Position numbers and translations under genes: made by a program. Below, one piece after another: positions 1 through 5,833 of a stretch of 7,727 bases of DNA (its first letter is position 1; every line of letters begins with the position of its first letter). Source of the DNA: Geobacteraceae bacterium (lineage in GTDB: Bacteria > Desulfobacterota > Desulfuromonadia > Geobacterales > Geobacteraceae). Under the pieces are notes generated by a model. That model saw nothing but the letters and a program-made list of their open reading frames with translations, made no database searches and was not told the origin of the DNA. The stretch covers positions 1 through 7,727 of the forward strand of contig JAAZOO010000237.1 of the NCBI GenBank assembly GCA_012797715.1, in the 5' to 3' direction.

Positions 1-812
1 GAGTTCCCCGCCACCTTGGGCATGTGCCCGTCCCACTTCTCAATAGCCTTCAGCGACGCCTCGATCTGGCGCAGCTTCACCAGCGCCGGCGTTACGTTTT
101 CCTTCTGCAGCCGCAGCGCCTCCGCCTCGGCCTTTGCCTGGGTCACTTTCTGTTCGGCCTCGATTTTGATGCGCTCCAGGTCCCGCTGGGCCTTCAGGGC
201 CAGCTGCTCCGCGGTCTGTTTCTGTTCGATGGCCTGGGTGAACTGGTTGGAGAACTTGAAGTTGACGATGGAGAAGTCGTCTACGATGATGTTGTAGACC
301 ATGAGCCGCTGTTTCAGCATCTCGCGGATCTCCGAACGTACCTTTTCCCGCTGGGTGATGACCTCCACCGCCGTGTACCTGGCCGTGACCGCCTTGACCA
401 CCTCCTGCACAGCCGGATCGATAATTCTTTCCTTGAAGTCGGCGCCCAGCTTCTGGTATATCCAGTTCACCTTTTCCGGGAGGATGTGGAAGTTGAGGGC
501 GATGGTGGAGAAGGTCTCCTGCAGGTCCTTGGACGCGGCCTCGGCGTCGGTCTGGGATTTCTGCACCTTCACATCCATCTTCTTGATCTTCTGCATGATG
601 GGCACCCGCAGGTGCAGCCCTTCACCCAGCACGGTGGGGGAGACCGCGCCGAAATTCAGCACTACGCCCCGCTCACCCGCGCCGATGATGACAAAGGGAT
701 TGAGAAACAGGAAGAATATCAGCAGCAGAAGCAGCACGCCGAGGACCTTCGGCAGTGTCCGATGAAAAAATCCTCTTACCCCCTCGATCCTCCCCTGCGG
801 CGCCGAGTCCAT
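1..812 (-). CDS. SPFH/prohibitin-family membrane protein (3' end cut by window edge)
   Basis: The frame is open from ATG at 812 to the window edge, giving 270 residues without a stop. The start has a strong Shine-Dalgarno (AGGAGGG, 4 nt before ATG). A basic N-terminus is followed by one hydrophobic segment (residues about 23-44), then an SPFH/Band 7 domain (about 44-200: GAGERGVVLNFGAV, GEGLHLRVPI, and TARYTAVEVITQREKVRSEI at 143-162). After that comes an Ala/Glu/Lys/Gln-rich coiled-coil stretch (about 197-255). This order matches bacterial prohibitin-like proteins, which form membrane-anchored oligomeric assemblies and in relatives (HflK/HflC) modulate FtsH. That role is family knowledge, not shown here. 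The gene is divergent from the photolyase gene. A TATACT -10-like box lies at 843-848, but no good -35 accompanies it. The missing C-terminus lies to the left of the window. Confidence 0.93.
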   Translation of the reverse strand, partial: MDSAPQGRIEGVRGFFHRTLPKVLGVLLLLLIFFLFLNPFVIIGAGERGVVLNFGAVSPTVLGEGLHLRVPIMQKIKKMDVKVQKSQTDAEAASKDLQETFSTIALNFHILPEKVNWIYQKLGADFKERIIDPAVQEVVKAVTARYTAVEVITQREKVRSEIREMLKQRLMVYNIIVDDFSIVNFKFSNQFTQAIEQKQTAEQLALKAQRDLERIKIEAEQKVTQAKAEAEALRLQKENVTPALVKLRQIEASLKAIEKWDGHMPKVAGN

Positions 813-948
813 AGTTCCCTCCTGAAAATAGATTTAGGGTGAAGTATAGCCGGTTTCCGTGCATGCCTGCACAAAATTTTTGTAGTGGGCGTTTCTCCCT
901 GTGGCGTCCACCGTGGTTTCCGGTATCATTGGAGTCCGAGGGGGGGTC

Positions 949-2304
949 ATGAACGGGAAGAGGGTGGAGACAGTGCGGAAAGGGACGCCGGCCCACGGGC
1001 CGGTGGTGTACTGGATGAGCCGGGACCAGCGGGCGGCCGACAACTGGGCGCTCCTCCACGCCCGGAAGGATGCCGTGGAACGGAAATGCCCCCTCGGTGT
1101 CGTTTTCTGTCTTACACCGGACTATCTGGGCGCCACCATACGTCACTACGGTTTCATGCTGAGGGGGCTGGAGGAGACCGCCGGGCGTCTCGCCGAGAAG
1201 GGGATCCGCTTTCACCTCCTGACCGGTGACCCGGCCGAGGAGATTCCCCGTTTCGTCGTTGAGCAGGGTGTTTCCCGTCTGGTCACGGATTTCAGCCCGT
1301 TGCGCATCAAACGTGAATGGGAACGAAAGGTCGCGGAACGGATTGCGATCCCCTTTGACATTGTGGACGCCCATAACATCATTCCCTGTCGGGCCGCCTC
1401 GCCGAAGCGCGAACCGGCTGCGTACACCTTCCGCCCCAAAGTGCGGAAGGCGCTTCCCGAATTCCTGACCGACTTTCCTCCCCTGGAAGAGCATCCCTTC
1501 CCGTGGAAGGGGGAGGCTCCCCGTATCGACTGGGAAAAGGAGAGGGGGGAGCTCGTCGTGGATCGGTCCGTGGGTGAGGTCTCTTGGCTGGAACCGGGGG
1601 AACGGGCTGCGCGCCGGGCCTTGCGGGACTTTCTGGAAAACCGTCTTGCCTCCTGCTACGGTATGCGGAACGATCCGAACCGTCACGGCCAGTCCCGGCT
1701 TTCTCCCTATTTCCACTTCGGCCAGCTCGCTCCCCAGAGGGCTGCCCTGGAGGCGCAGGGGTTCGACGACAACCTCCCGGCGCTTGCTTCCTTCCTCGAG
1801 GAACTCGTCGTGCGGCGGGAACTGTCGGACAACTTCTGCTTCCACACGCCCGACTACGACCGGTTCAGCTGTTTCCCGGCGTGGGCGCGGGAGACCCTGA
1901 ACCTGCACCGGTATGACCTGCGCGGGTATCTGTACAGCCGGCAAAGACTGGAAGAGGCGGAAACCCACGATCCCCTCTGGAACGCCGCACAGACCGAAAT
2001 GGTACGAATCGGAAAGATGCACGGCTATCTCAGGATGTACTGGGCAAAAAAGATACTGGAGTGGAGCGCATCCCCCGAGGAGGCGCTGGATACGGCGATC
2101 TATCTGAACGATCGCTACGAGATGGACGGACGCGACCCGAACGGCTACGCGGGGATCGCCTGGAGCATCGGCGGCGTGCACGACCGGCCCTGGCCTGAGC
2201 GTCCCATCTTTGGAAAAGTGCGTTCCATGACTTTTCAGGGGTGCAGAAGGAAATTCGACGTGGATGCCTATGTGCGGAAGGTGAGGGAAGATGGGAGAAG
2301 GTAG
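949..2304 (+). CDS. phr: Class II deoxyribodipyrimidine (CPD) photolyase
   Basis: This 451-residue flavoenzyme repairs cyclobutane pyrimidine dimers in DNA using blue/near-UV light and reduced FAD. The N-terminal Rossmann-like domain begins with GPVVYWMSRDQR (17-28), the usual opening of class II enzymes. The C-terminal FAD domain carries QSRLSPYFHFGQL (248-260), FLEELVVRREL (282-292), DPLWNAAQ (341-348), KMHGYLRMYWAKKILEW (356-372), YLNDRYEMDGRDPNGY (385-400) and ERPIFGKVR (417-425). W344, W365 and W372 have the spacing of the tryptophans used for flavin photoreduction in the Methanosarcina mazei class II enzyme. I chose ATG 949 because a purine-rich GAGGGGGG precedes it and the conserved domain starts shortly after it; an in-frame GTG at 901 would add 16 residues. 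Length is normal for the class and no key residue is missing. The next gene follows after 73 bp on the same strand. Confidence 0.96.
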   Translation: MNGKRVETVRKGTPAHGPVVYWMSRDQRAADNWALLHARKDAVERKCPLGVVFCLTPDYLGATIRHYGFMLRGLEETAGRLAEKGIRFHLLTGDPAEEIPRFVVEQGVSRLVTDFSPLRIKREWERKVAERIAIPFDIVDAHNIIPCRAASPKREPAAYTFRPKVRKALPEFLTDFPPLEEHPFPWKGEAPRIDWEKERGELVVDRSVGEVSWLEPGERAARRALRDFLENRLASCYGMRNDPNRHGQSRLSPYFHFGQLAPQRAALEAQGFDDNLPALASFLEELVVRRELSDNFCFHTPDYDRFSCFPAWARETLNLHRYDLRGYLYSRQRLEEAETHDPLWNAAQTEMVRIGKMHGYLRMYWAKKILEWSASPEEALDTAIYLNDRYEMDGRDPNGYAGIAWSIGGVHDRPWPERPIFGKVRSMTFQGCRRKFDVDAYVRKVREDGRR

Positions 2305-2377
2305 CGCCGGATTGATGAGACAGCGAAACGGTTCCTGCGCCGTCGCCGCGGACCGGAGACTGCCGGAGAGCCCGTTC

Positions 2378-3037
2378 ATGCCGTTGAAAATCCCCTGCGC
2401 CTTGCTGATCCTTGCTTCCCTGCTCCCCCTGAACGGATGTTCAGCGATGGAGAAAGGCTCGGCTTTCGTCCGTTCTCTCTACTCTTCCACCGGTGTACGC
2501 CGCATAGCCGTGGGGGAGATCGGTATAACGGCCACGGCGGCATTCTCCGGGACGCCGGCCGATGATACCCTTGAGGTCTCCGCCGATGAACTGGGGAACG
2601 CGATCCTGTCGGGAGGGAAGGGAACGCTTGTCATGACCCCCCTTGCCCTAGGGGATCCGGACAGGAAAGAAGCGATTGAGTTGCTGAGAAATCTTGCCGT
2701 GTGCGGTGAGGCGGCACAGCGGGAAAGGGTTGAGGTGACCCGGTATGTGGGCGCCTTTTCTTCCGACAGGGGGGTACTGGACGGATCGGCGGTTATCGGG
2801 ATTGATTGTATCAGTTCCGCCGGTGGGAAGGCATGGGCGGGGAAAATGAGTATCTGTTACCGGGACCCGAGATATTTCAGCGCACAAAAAACCGATGGAG
2901 CGGGCCGGTGCGATATGGAAATCGATGTCTATCTGAATCCGGAGGCTGCGAGGACATTGATCTCCCTCCTGGAAAAGGTTCCCCGCGCGTCCGCCACCAT
3001 CAAAAATCCGAAATCAAAGGATGGCGCGACACGGTAA
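2378..3037 (+). CDS. Predicted lipoprotein of unknown function
   Basis: The product has 219 residues. The start is ATG 2378, preceded by GGAGAG at 7-nt spacing. It is supported because the protein then opens with a textbook lipoprotein signal: Lys4, a hydrophobic core (CALLILASLLPL, 7-18), then lipobox LNGC with Cys21 as the lipidation site. The longer ORF from 2291 would bury this signal. The mature part has four further cysteines (109, 144, 160, 178), which could form disulfides after export. I recognise no domain. The middle looks like alternating beta strands, with a C-terminal helix (ARTLISLLEK, 191-200). It lies 73 bp after the photolyase on the same strand and could be co-transcribed; nothing links the functions. 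It converges on the C11 peptidase gene with only 22 bp between the two stops and no obvious terminator there. Confidence 0.82.
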   Translation: MPLKIPCALLILASLLPLNGCSAMEKGSAFVRSLYSSTGVRRIAVGEIGITATAAFSGTPADDTLEVSADELGNAILSGGKGTLVMTPLALGDPDRKEAIELLRNLAVCGEAAQRERVEVTRYVGAFSSDRGVLDGSAVIGIDCISSAGGKAWAGKMSICYRDPRYFSAQKTDGAGRCDMEIDVYLNPEAARTLISLLEKVPRASATIKNPKSKDGATR

Positions 3038-3059
3038 CGGAACGGAGCCTCACTGCGGA

Positions 3060-4274
3060 TTAGTCGGGCTTGAGAGGGTACTGGTACCCGTAGTAGGTAT
3101 GGAGCATGTCATCCCACGTGAAGCGGTTCAGGAACTCGATCCTGCTCCCCGCGCCCGTGGACGGATTGTAGTCCCGGTAGTTCGTGTCGTAGCTTTTCTC
3201 GTCGTAGGGGCTTGATCTGTCGAAAAAGACGATGGACAGCCCGTGAGCATTCGGCCTTTCGGAACCGTGATACTCCGCCAGCACAATTGCGTCCAGGGCC
3301 TGCTTGATGGCAGGATTGCCGCTGCGTACCAAGCGTTCGAAATCAACCAGATCGATGTACGTGGCCGGCTGGGTGGTCTCGTCGAACTCCTGCACCGTAT
3401 CCCGGGCGCTGGTGAGCAGTTCCAGGGTCGAGGCGCGGGTGGCGGAATCGGCCATGAGCGACGAAAGATCGGATGCGAGGCTGTCCACGGCGGCGGCGAC
3501 TGTGGCGATGTCGGTGGCGCCGTCCGACGAGTAGCTCCCGGTCAGCGCCAGCGCGCAGATTTCCTGGTTTTTGTAGGCGGAAGCGGAATAGAAGCTCTTG
3601 AAGCTCTCCACCATTTCTTGCGCCAGTTTCGGAGCGGTCAGGTGGGGTTCACTGGTCAGTCGCGTCAGGAGATCCTTGTAATCCCACCCGAAGCTCGAAA
3701 CCAGCTCCTGGGAAGCCACGAGTATTTTCGCTACTCCGCGGAATTCGTAGGCGGCCTCAATGACCGACATCTCGCAGGCATCGATACCGAGGATGTCCAC
3801 CGGCACACCGGAATCGGCCAGCGCTTCCTTCACGTATCGATTGGAAAGAGGGGTGAAGGTGCCGTTGTCCACATCCGTAAGGATGGACTTGGCCCCTTTC
3901 CATCCCTGGCCGTGGTTCCAGAGGATCAGCGCATAGCGGTCCGCGGGGTAGGCATCGGCGGCGAACTTCACAAAATCCCTGAGCGTCTGTGCCTGGGCCA
4001 TGTCCAGTTCTCCCAGCTCCGCAAGTTGCACCAGCTTCCCCTTCTCCACCCTGTACCGGTAGGTCAGGCCCCCCTGGGTGTCATGCTGGACGATGACCTT
4101 TACCTGGTCCGTGGAACCGACGGCCTCCATCTCCTCCAGGTCGATTCTGGACGCCGCTCCCAGATCATTGTCCGCATCCAGGTATACCATGACCGTCCAC
4201 CGTGCGCCGTTATCACCGCAGGAAGTCATGACCAGGAGGGAGAACAACGCCCAAAGGAACCCCATACGTTTCAT
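3060..4274 (-). CDS. Clostripain-family (C11) cysteine peptidase, predicted lipoprotein
   Basis: The product has 404 residues. The N-terminus is a lipoprotein signal (hydrophobic 5-16, then MTSC with Cys19 as the lipidation site), so the mature enzyme is probably tethered to a membrane facing the periplasm or outside. The C11 fold is shown by WTVMVYLDADNDL (26-38), by LWNHGQGW with the likely catalytic His121, and by DILGIDACEMS with the likely catalytic Cys167; both dyad residues are present. Clostripain-type peptidases usually cleave after Arg or Lys and many are activated by self-cleavage; the target here is unknown. The start is ATG 4274, preceded by a GGAG at about 10 nt; Met4 (4265) is an alternative. 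It is the last gene of a minus-strand run after three tiny genes, separated from the fmdB-type gene by 63 bp that hold a perfect 11-bp hairpin. No terminator is visible after its stop. Confidence 0.93.
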   Translation of the reverse strand: MKRMGFLWALFSLLVMTSCGDNGARWTVMVYLDADNDLGAASRIDLEEMEAVGSTDQVKVIVQHDTQGGLTYRYRVEKGKLVQLAELGELDMAQAQTLRDFVKFAADAYPADRYALILWNHGQGWKGAKSILTDVDNGTFTPLSNRYVKEALADSGVPVDILGIDACEMSVIEAAYEFRGVAKILVASQELVSSFGWDYKDLLTRLTSEPHLTAPKLAQEMVESFKSFYSASAYKNQEICALALTGSYSSDGATDIATVAAAVDSLASDLSSLMADSATRASTLELLTSARDTVQEFDETTQPATYIDLVDFERLVRSGNPAIKQALDAIVLAEYHGSERPNAHGLSIVFFDRSSPYDEKSYDTNYRDYNPSTGAGSRIEFLNRFTWDDMLHTYYGYQYPLKPD

Positions 4275-4302
4275 GGCACACGCTCCGTTGCTGCCAGACC
4301 TG

Positions 4303-4327
4303 CGGAGGCGGGATGTTCCCGCCTCCG
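4303..4327. other. Perfect 11-bp hairpin between the FmdB-type gene and the C11 peptidase gene
   Basis: The arms CGGAGGCGGGA (4303-4313) and TCCCGCCTCCG (4317-4327) are exactly complementary around a 3-nt loop, almost all G:C. No T-run follows on either strand, so it is not a canonical intrinsic terminator. It lies 10 bp beyond the FmdB-type stop codon and about 28 bp before the peptidase start. It could trim expression between the two genes, either as a partial terminator or as a processing or stability element. Confidence 0.75.
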
Positions 4328-4337
4328 GCCGCTCCTG

Positions 4338-4502
4338 TCAGCTCTTCCTGCTCGTCTTCGCATAGAAAGGGGAGTACTGCCGAACAATCCTCCCCCCGTT
4401 GCAGTAGGGGCAGGTGATGTTTCCTTGTTCATGCTCCGAAATACTGAGATGGAGCGTAAATTCCTTGTCACAGTTTTCGCATCGATACTCGTACGTCGGC
4501 AT
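4338..4502 (-). CDS. FmdB-family zinc-ribbon protein, 54 aa
   Basis: The protein starts MPTYEYRCENC and ends in the FYAKTSRKS tail, both characteristic of the FmdB/CxxC_CXXC_SSSS family of putative regulatory zinc-ribbon proteins. The zinc ligands are C8-x2-C11 and C31-x2-C34. Start ATG 4502 is set by an AAGGAGG ribosome binding site 9 nt upstream; the longer ORF from 4553 would add 17 residues unlike the family. The family was first described next to formamidase genes as a putative regulator, and its biochemical role is still unclear. It lies 31 bp downstream of the 82-aa gene and 63 bp upstream of the C11 peptidase gene, so co-transcription is likely. Confidence 0.92.
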   Translation of the reverse strand: MPTYEYRCENCDKEFTLHLSISEHEQGNITCPYCNGGRIVRQYSPFYAKTSRKS

Positions 4503-4533
4503 GGCCGTTTTCCTCCTTGCCAGGTGTTTCCTT

Positions 4534-4782
4534 TCAGCCATCGGCTGGATCATCTCCCGCTTCCCGCGCTACCGTCACTTCCCAGCAATCGTCGTTGAAA
4601 TCGTGTCGAAGAAGCCATTTTCTTCCGTCCTCGGTCAGCACCTTGAAGCAGGAATGGTCCGGGTCGTACCAGCGATCCACAATCTCCCTGACCCGGAATG
4701 TGCGTCCTTCCATCGAGAACGAGACCGGCCTTTCCTCTCCCCGGTAACCGGCGTAGGTGGTTACGGCACACTGTCTGTTCAT
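4534..4782 (-). CDS. Small hypothetical protein, 82 aa
   Basis: ATG 4782 is chosen because GGAGG lies about 8 nt upstream (GGAGGAAGAGCC-ATG); a longer ORF from 4839 would place that site inside the gene and overlap the upstream neighbour by 4 bp. The protein reads as a small, beta-rich domain with several aromatic residues (FSMEGRTFRVREIVDRWYDP at 22-41, FKVLTEDGRKWLLRHD at 46-61) and an acidic tail. There is no signal peptide or membrane segment. It has three cysteines (5, 45, 66), but no CxxC motif, unlike its neighbours. I do not recognise a named family. The tight spacing to the zinc-ribbon gene upstream (53 bp) and the FmdB-type gene downstream (31 bp) suggests one operon. Confidence 0.82.
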   Translation of the reverse strand: MNRQCAVTTYAGYRGEERPVSFSMEGRTFRVREIVDRWYDPDHSCFKVLTEDGRKWLLRHDFNDDCWEVTVAREAGDDPADG

Positions 4783-4835
4783 GGCTCTTCCTCCGTCCAT
4801 CGCCGCGGCAGCACTGTTTTCCGGGGGGGAGGGCC

Positions 4836-5003
4836 TCATGCTTCGGGGGCGTCGCAGTCAGGGCAGGAGTACTCTCCGCTCTCAGGTTCTCTCTCCAGCG
4901 CCTGCCCGCAGATCTCGCAGTATTCCCTCGGTATCCTGGTGCGTCTCTTCTCCTTTGGTTTCCCTTCGTCTGCCTGCTTTCTCTCCTTTGTGGGGGTGGA
5001 CAT
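4836..5003 (-). CDS. Very small zinc-ribbon protein, 55 aa
   Basis: ATG 5003 is preceded by a near-ideal ribosome binding site (AAGGAGG, 6 nt spacing) and the frame runs 55 codons to TGA. The N-terminal half is highly charged (TKERKQADEGKPKEKRRTR, 5-23), suggesting a flexible, possibly nucleic-acid-binding arm. The C-terminal half holds C29-x2-C32 (CEIC) and C47-x2-C50 (CPDC), spaced as in a rubredoxin-like zinc ribbon. The gene falls below the length cut-off of many gene finders. It is the first gene of the minus-strand run that ends with the C11 peptidase. I know of no function. Confidence 0.82.
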   Translation of the reverse strand: MSTPTKERKQADEGKPKEKRRTRIPREYCEICGQALEREPESGEYSCPDCDAPEA

Positions 5004-5077
5004 GGCGGACCTCCTTCTGCCCCTCTATCGTGAATGCGGTGGAACGGGTTCCGTTTCGTGGGCCTGTTCCTACAGTT

Positions 5078-5105
5078 AGGGTACACCGGAATCAGGGAGA
5101 GGCAA
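5078..5105 (-). promoter_or_regulatory. Possible promoter for the zinc-ribbon/C11 peptidase run
   Basis: On the minus strand TTGCCT (5100-5105) and TACCCT (5078-5083) are 16 nt apart, a mediocre match to the sigma-70 consensus. It lies downstream of the terminator at 5217-5244 and about 75 nt before the 55-aa gene. The predicted leader contains the inverted repeat GGAAC-GG-GTTCC (5041-5052), which could be an operator. The match is weak enough that it may be chance. Confidence 0.32.
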
Positions 5106-5216
5106 GAGGATCCGTTCCCGCCGTTTTCACGTGCCGTCGCCGGCGTGGCTTTCCGGGTCGGCAGCGAAAGGGGGAATGGGGCTTCATTCCCTGCTGCTGA
5201 CAGGTGCCGCTGTCCG

Positions 5217-5244
5217 AAAAAAGGAGGCCGGTGACCGGCATTCC
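5217..5244 (-). terminator. Intrinsic terminator after the 57-aa gene
   Basis: On the minus strand GGA-AT-GCCGG-TCA-CCGGC-C-TCC is followed at once by TTTTTT (5222-5217). The stem has a small internal asymmetry (AT opposite C). It lies 46 nt after the stop of the 57-aa gene and so probably ends the riboswitch-controlled transcript before the zinc-ribbon genes. Confidence 0.68.
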
Positions 5245-5289
5245 TTCAGGGTGCAGGGGAAGGGACGGTTTCCCGGGGCGACGTGCGTG

Positions 5290-5463
5290 TCAGTACAGGT
5301 CGCACTCCTCCATCTCCATCATCTCCGTGACAATTTTCTCTATCTCTTCTTCCGTAGCGCCCACATGCCGTGCAAGCGTTTCCAGGGCAAAGAAAGCGCA
5401 TCCGTTTTCATCAAGGAAGTCGGGTTCCGGGTATGGTGCTTCAAAATGGAATCTCTGTATCAT
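5290..5463 (-). CDS. Riboswitch-controlled small acidic protein, 57 aa
   Basis: ATG 5463 is preceded by CAGGAGG with 10-nt spacing. The longer reading frame up to 5628 would run through the terminator and the riboswitch and is not credible. The protein is soluble and acidic: MIQRFHFEAPYPEPDF at the N-terminus, then a helical part (CAFFALETLARHVGATEEE, 27-45) and the tail EMMEMEECDLY. Cysteines are at 27 and 54; there is no CxxC pair, signal peptide or membrane segment. I do not recognise the family. It is the only gene between the riboswitch terminator upstream and a second terminator downstream, so it is the likely sole direct target of the riboswitch. A short hairpin (GCCGG-AAAAA-CCGGC, minus strand, 5489-5503) lies just before its ribosome binding site. 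Confidence 0.8.
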   Translation of the reverse strand: MIQRFHFEAPYPEPDFLDENGCAFFALETLARHVGATEEEIEKIVTEMMEMEECDLY

Positions 5464-5550
5464 GTTCTTGATGCCTCCTGAATGTTCCGCCGGTTTTTCC
5501 GGCAGAGCCTGGATCCTCTCGCGCACGGGAGCAGCCGGTTTCCAGGGGCC

Positions 5551-5589
5551 AAAAAGGAAAACCCCCATCCTCGGCCCGAAGATGGGGGT
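5551..5589 (-). terminator. Riboswitch expression-platform terminator
   Basis: On the minus strand ACCCCCATC-T-TCG, loop GGC, CGA-G-GATGGGGGT forms a 13-bp stem with one T-G wobble (5589-5561), followed by TTTCCTTTTT. It lies about 20 nt downstream of the riboswitch core and about 90 nt upstream of the 57-aa gene. It is thus positioned as the on/off switch for that gene. Confidence 0.9.
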
Positions 5590-5604
5590 AGTACCTGCGG
5601 TCAG

Positions 5605-5690
5605 TTCTTCGGCAACCCGGCTATCCATGTCATGGACCCATAGGCTTTGCGTCGCCGGGTTACCCCGGGTTTGCTCTTATCGGATACTAT
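5605..5690 (-). promoter_or_regulatory. GEMM-I cyclic dinucleotide riboswitch, likely GEMM-Ib (3',3'-cGAMP type)
   Basis: On the minus strand the conserved GEMM-I blocks occur in order: AGAGCAAACC (5677-5668), a P2 stem CCGGG/CCCGG closed by a GUAA tetraloop (5668-5655), GACGCAAAGCC (5653-5643), a P3 stem region starting CUAU/AUAG (5643-5621), and AGCCGGGTTGCCGAAG (5622-5607). GEMM-I RNAs bind c-di-GMP or, in the Ib variant of Geobacter relatives, 3',3'-cGAMP; A instead of G at the position equivalent to Vc2 G20 marks the latter. Here that position (5675) is A, so cGAMP sensing is the better guess, though some A20 aptamers bind both ligands. A promoter lies directly upstream and an intrinsic terminator directly downstream, so control is by transcription termination. 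Confidence 0.9.
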
Positions 5691-5708
5691 GTGGCGAATT
5701 TTCGGTAA

Positions 5709-5737
5709 ATCGTAAATCCAGGCAGAACTGCTGTCAA
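5709..5737 (-). promoter_or_regulatory. Sigma-70 promoter of the riboswitch transcript
   Basis: On the minus strand a perfect -35 box TTGACA (5737-5732) and a -10 box TACGAT (5714-5709) are separated by exactly 17 nt. The predicted start is near 5702, about 15-20 nt before the aptamer. This is the best promoter in the window and suggests constitutive initiation, with regulation left to the riboswitch. Confidence 0.82.
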
Positions 5738-5833
5738 GTGAAATAGCGGGAGACGACGCTCACGGTTTCTTGACACGACCCCCGGGGTGATGCACAGTGC
5801 AGGATAAAAATTGTACCCGGAAAAGAGGTGCGT

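Noticed and set aside
24..842. Long plus-strand reading frame of 272 codons opposite the prohibitin-type gene
   Set aside because: It is the antisense shadow of a gene with clear SPFH sequence, transmembrane segment and ribosome binding site on the minus strand.
673..2379. 568-codon minus-strand reading frame covering the photolyase region
   Set aside because: It is the antisense of the photolyase, whose conserved motifs are unmistakable on the plus strand; the frame is open because of high GC codon bias.
3076..3089. Inverted repeat GGGTAC-TG-GTACCC near the convergent stops
   Set aside because: It lies inside the C11 peptidase C-terminal codons (GYQYP) and lacks a T-tract; more likely a by-product of coding than a terminator.
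3243..4598. 451-codon plus-strand reading frame opposite the C11 peptidase
   Set aside because: The minus-strand peptidase carries both catalytic motifs and a lipobox; the plus frame shows no recognisable protein features and runs through two genes and a hairpin.
5172..5191. Hairpin GGGAATG-GGGCTT-CATTCCC as a terminator
   Set aside because: No T-run follows on either strand, and a better terminator lies 26 bp away at 5217-5244.
5290..5628. Longer 112-codon version of the riboswitch-controlled protein
   Set aside because: Its extra N-terminus would be encoded by the terminator stem and the aptamer 3' end; the ATG at 5463 has a proper ribosome binding site.
5770..5808. TTGACA (5770-5775) with GATAAA (5803-5808) as promoter of the 73-aa gene
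   Set aside because: The boxes are 27 nt apart, too far for sigma-70, and the sequence also fails the sigma-54 -24/-12 spacing.
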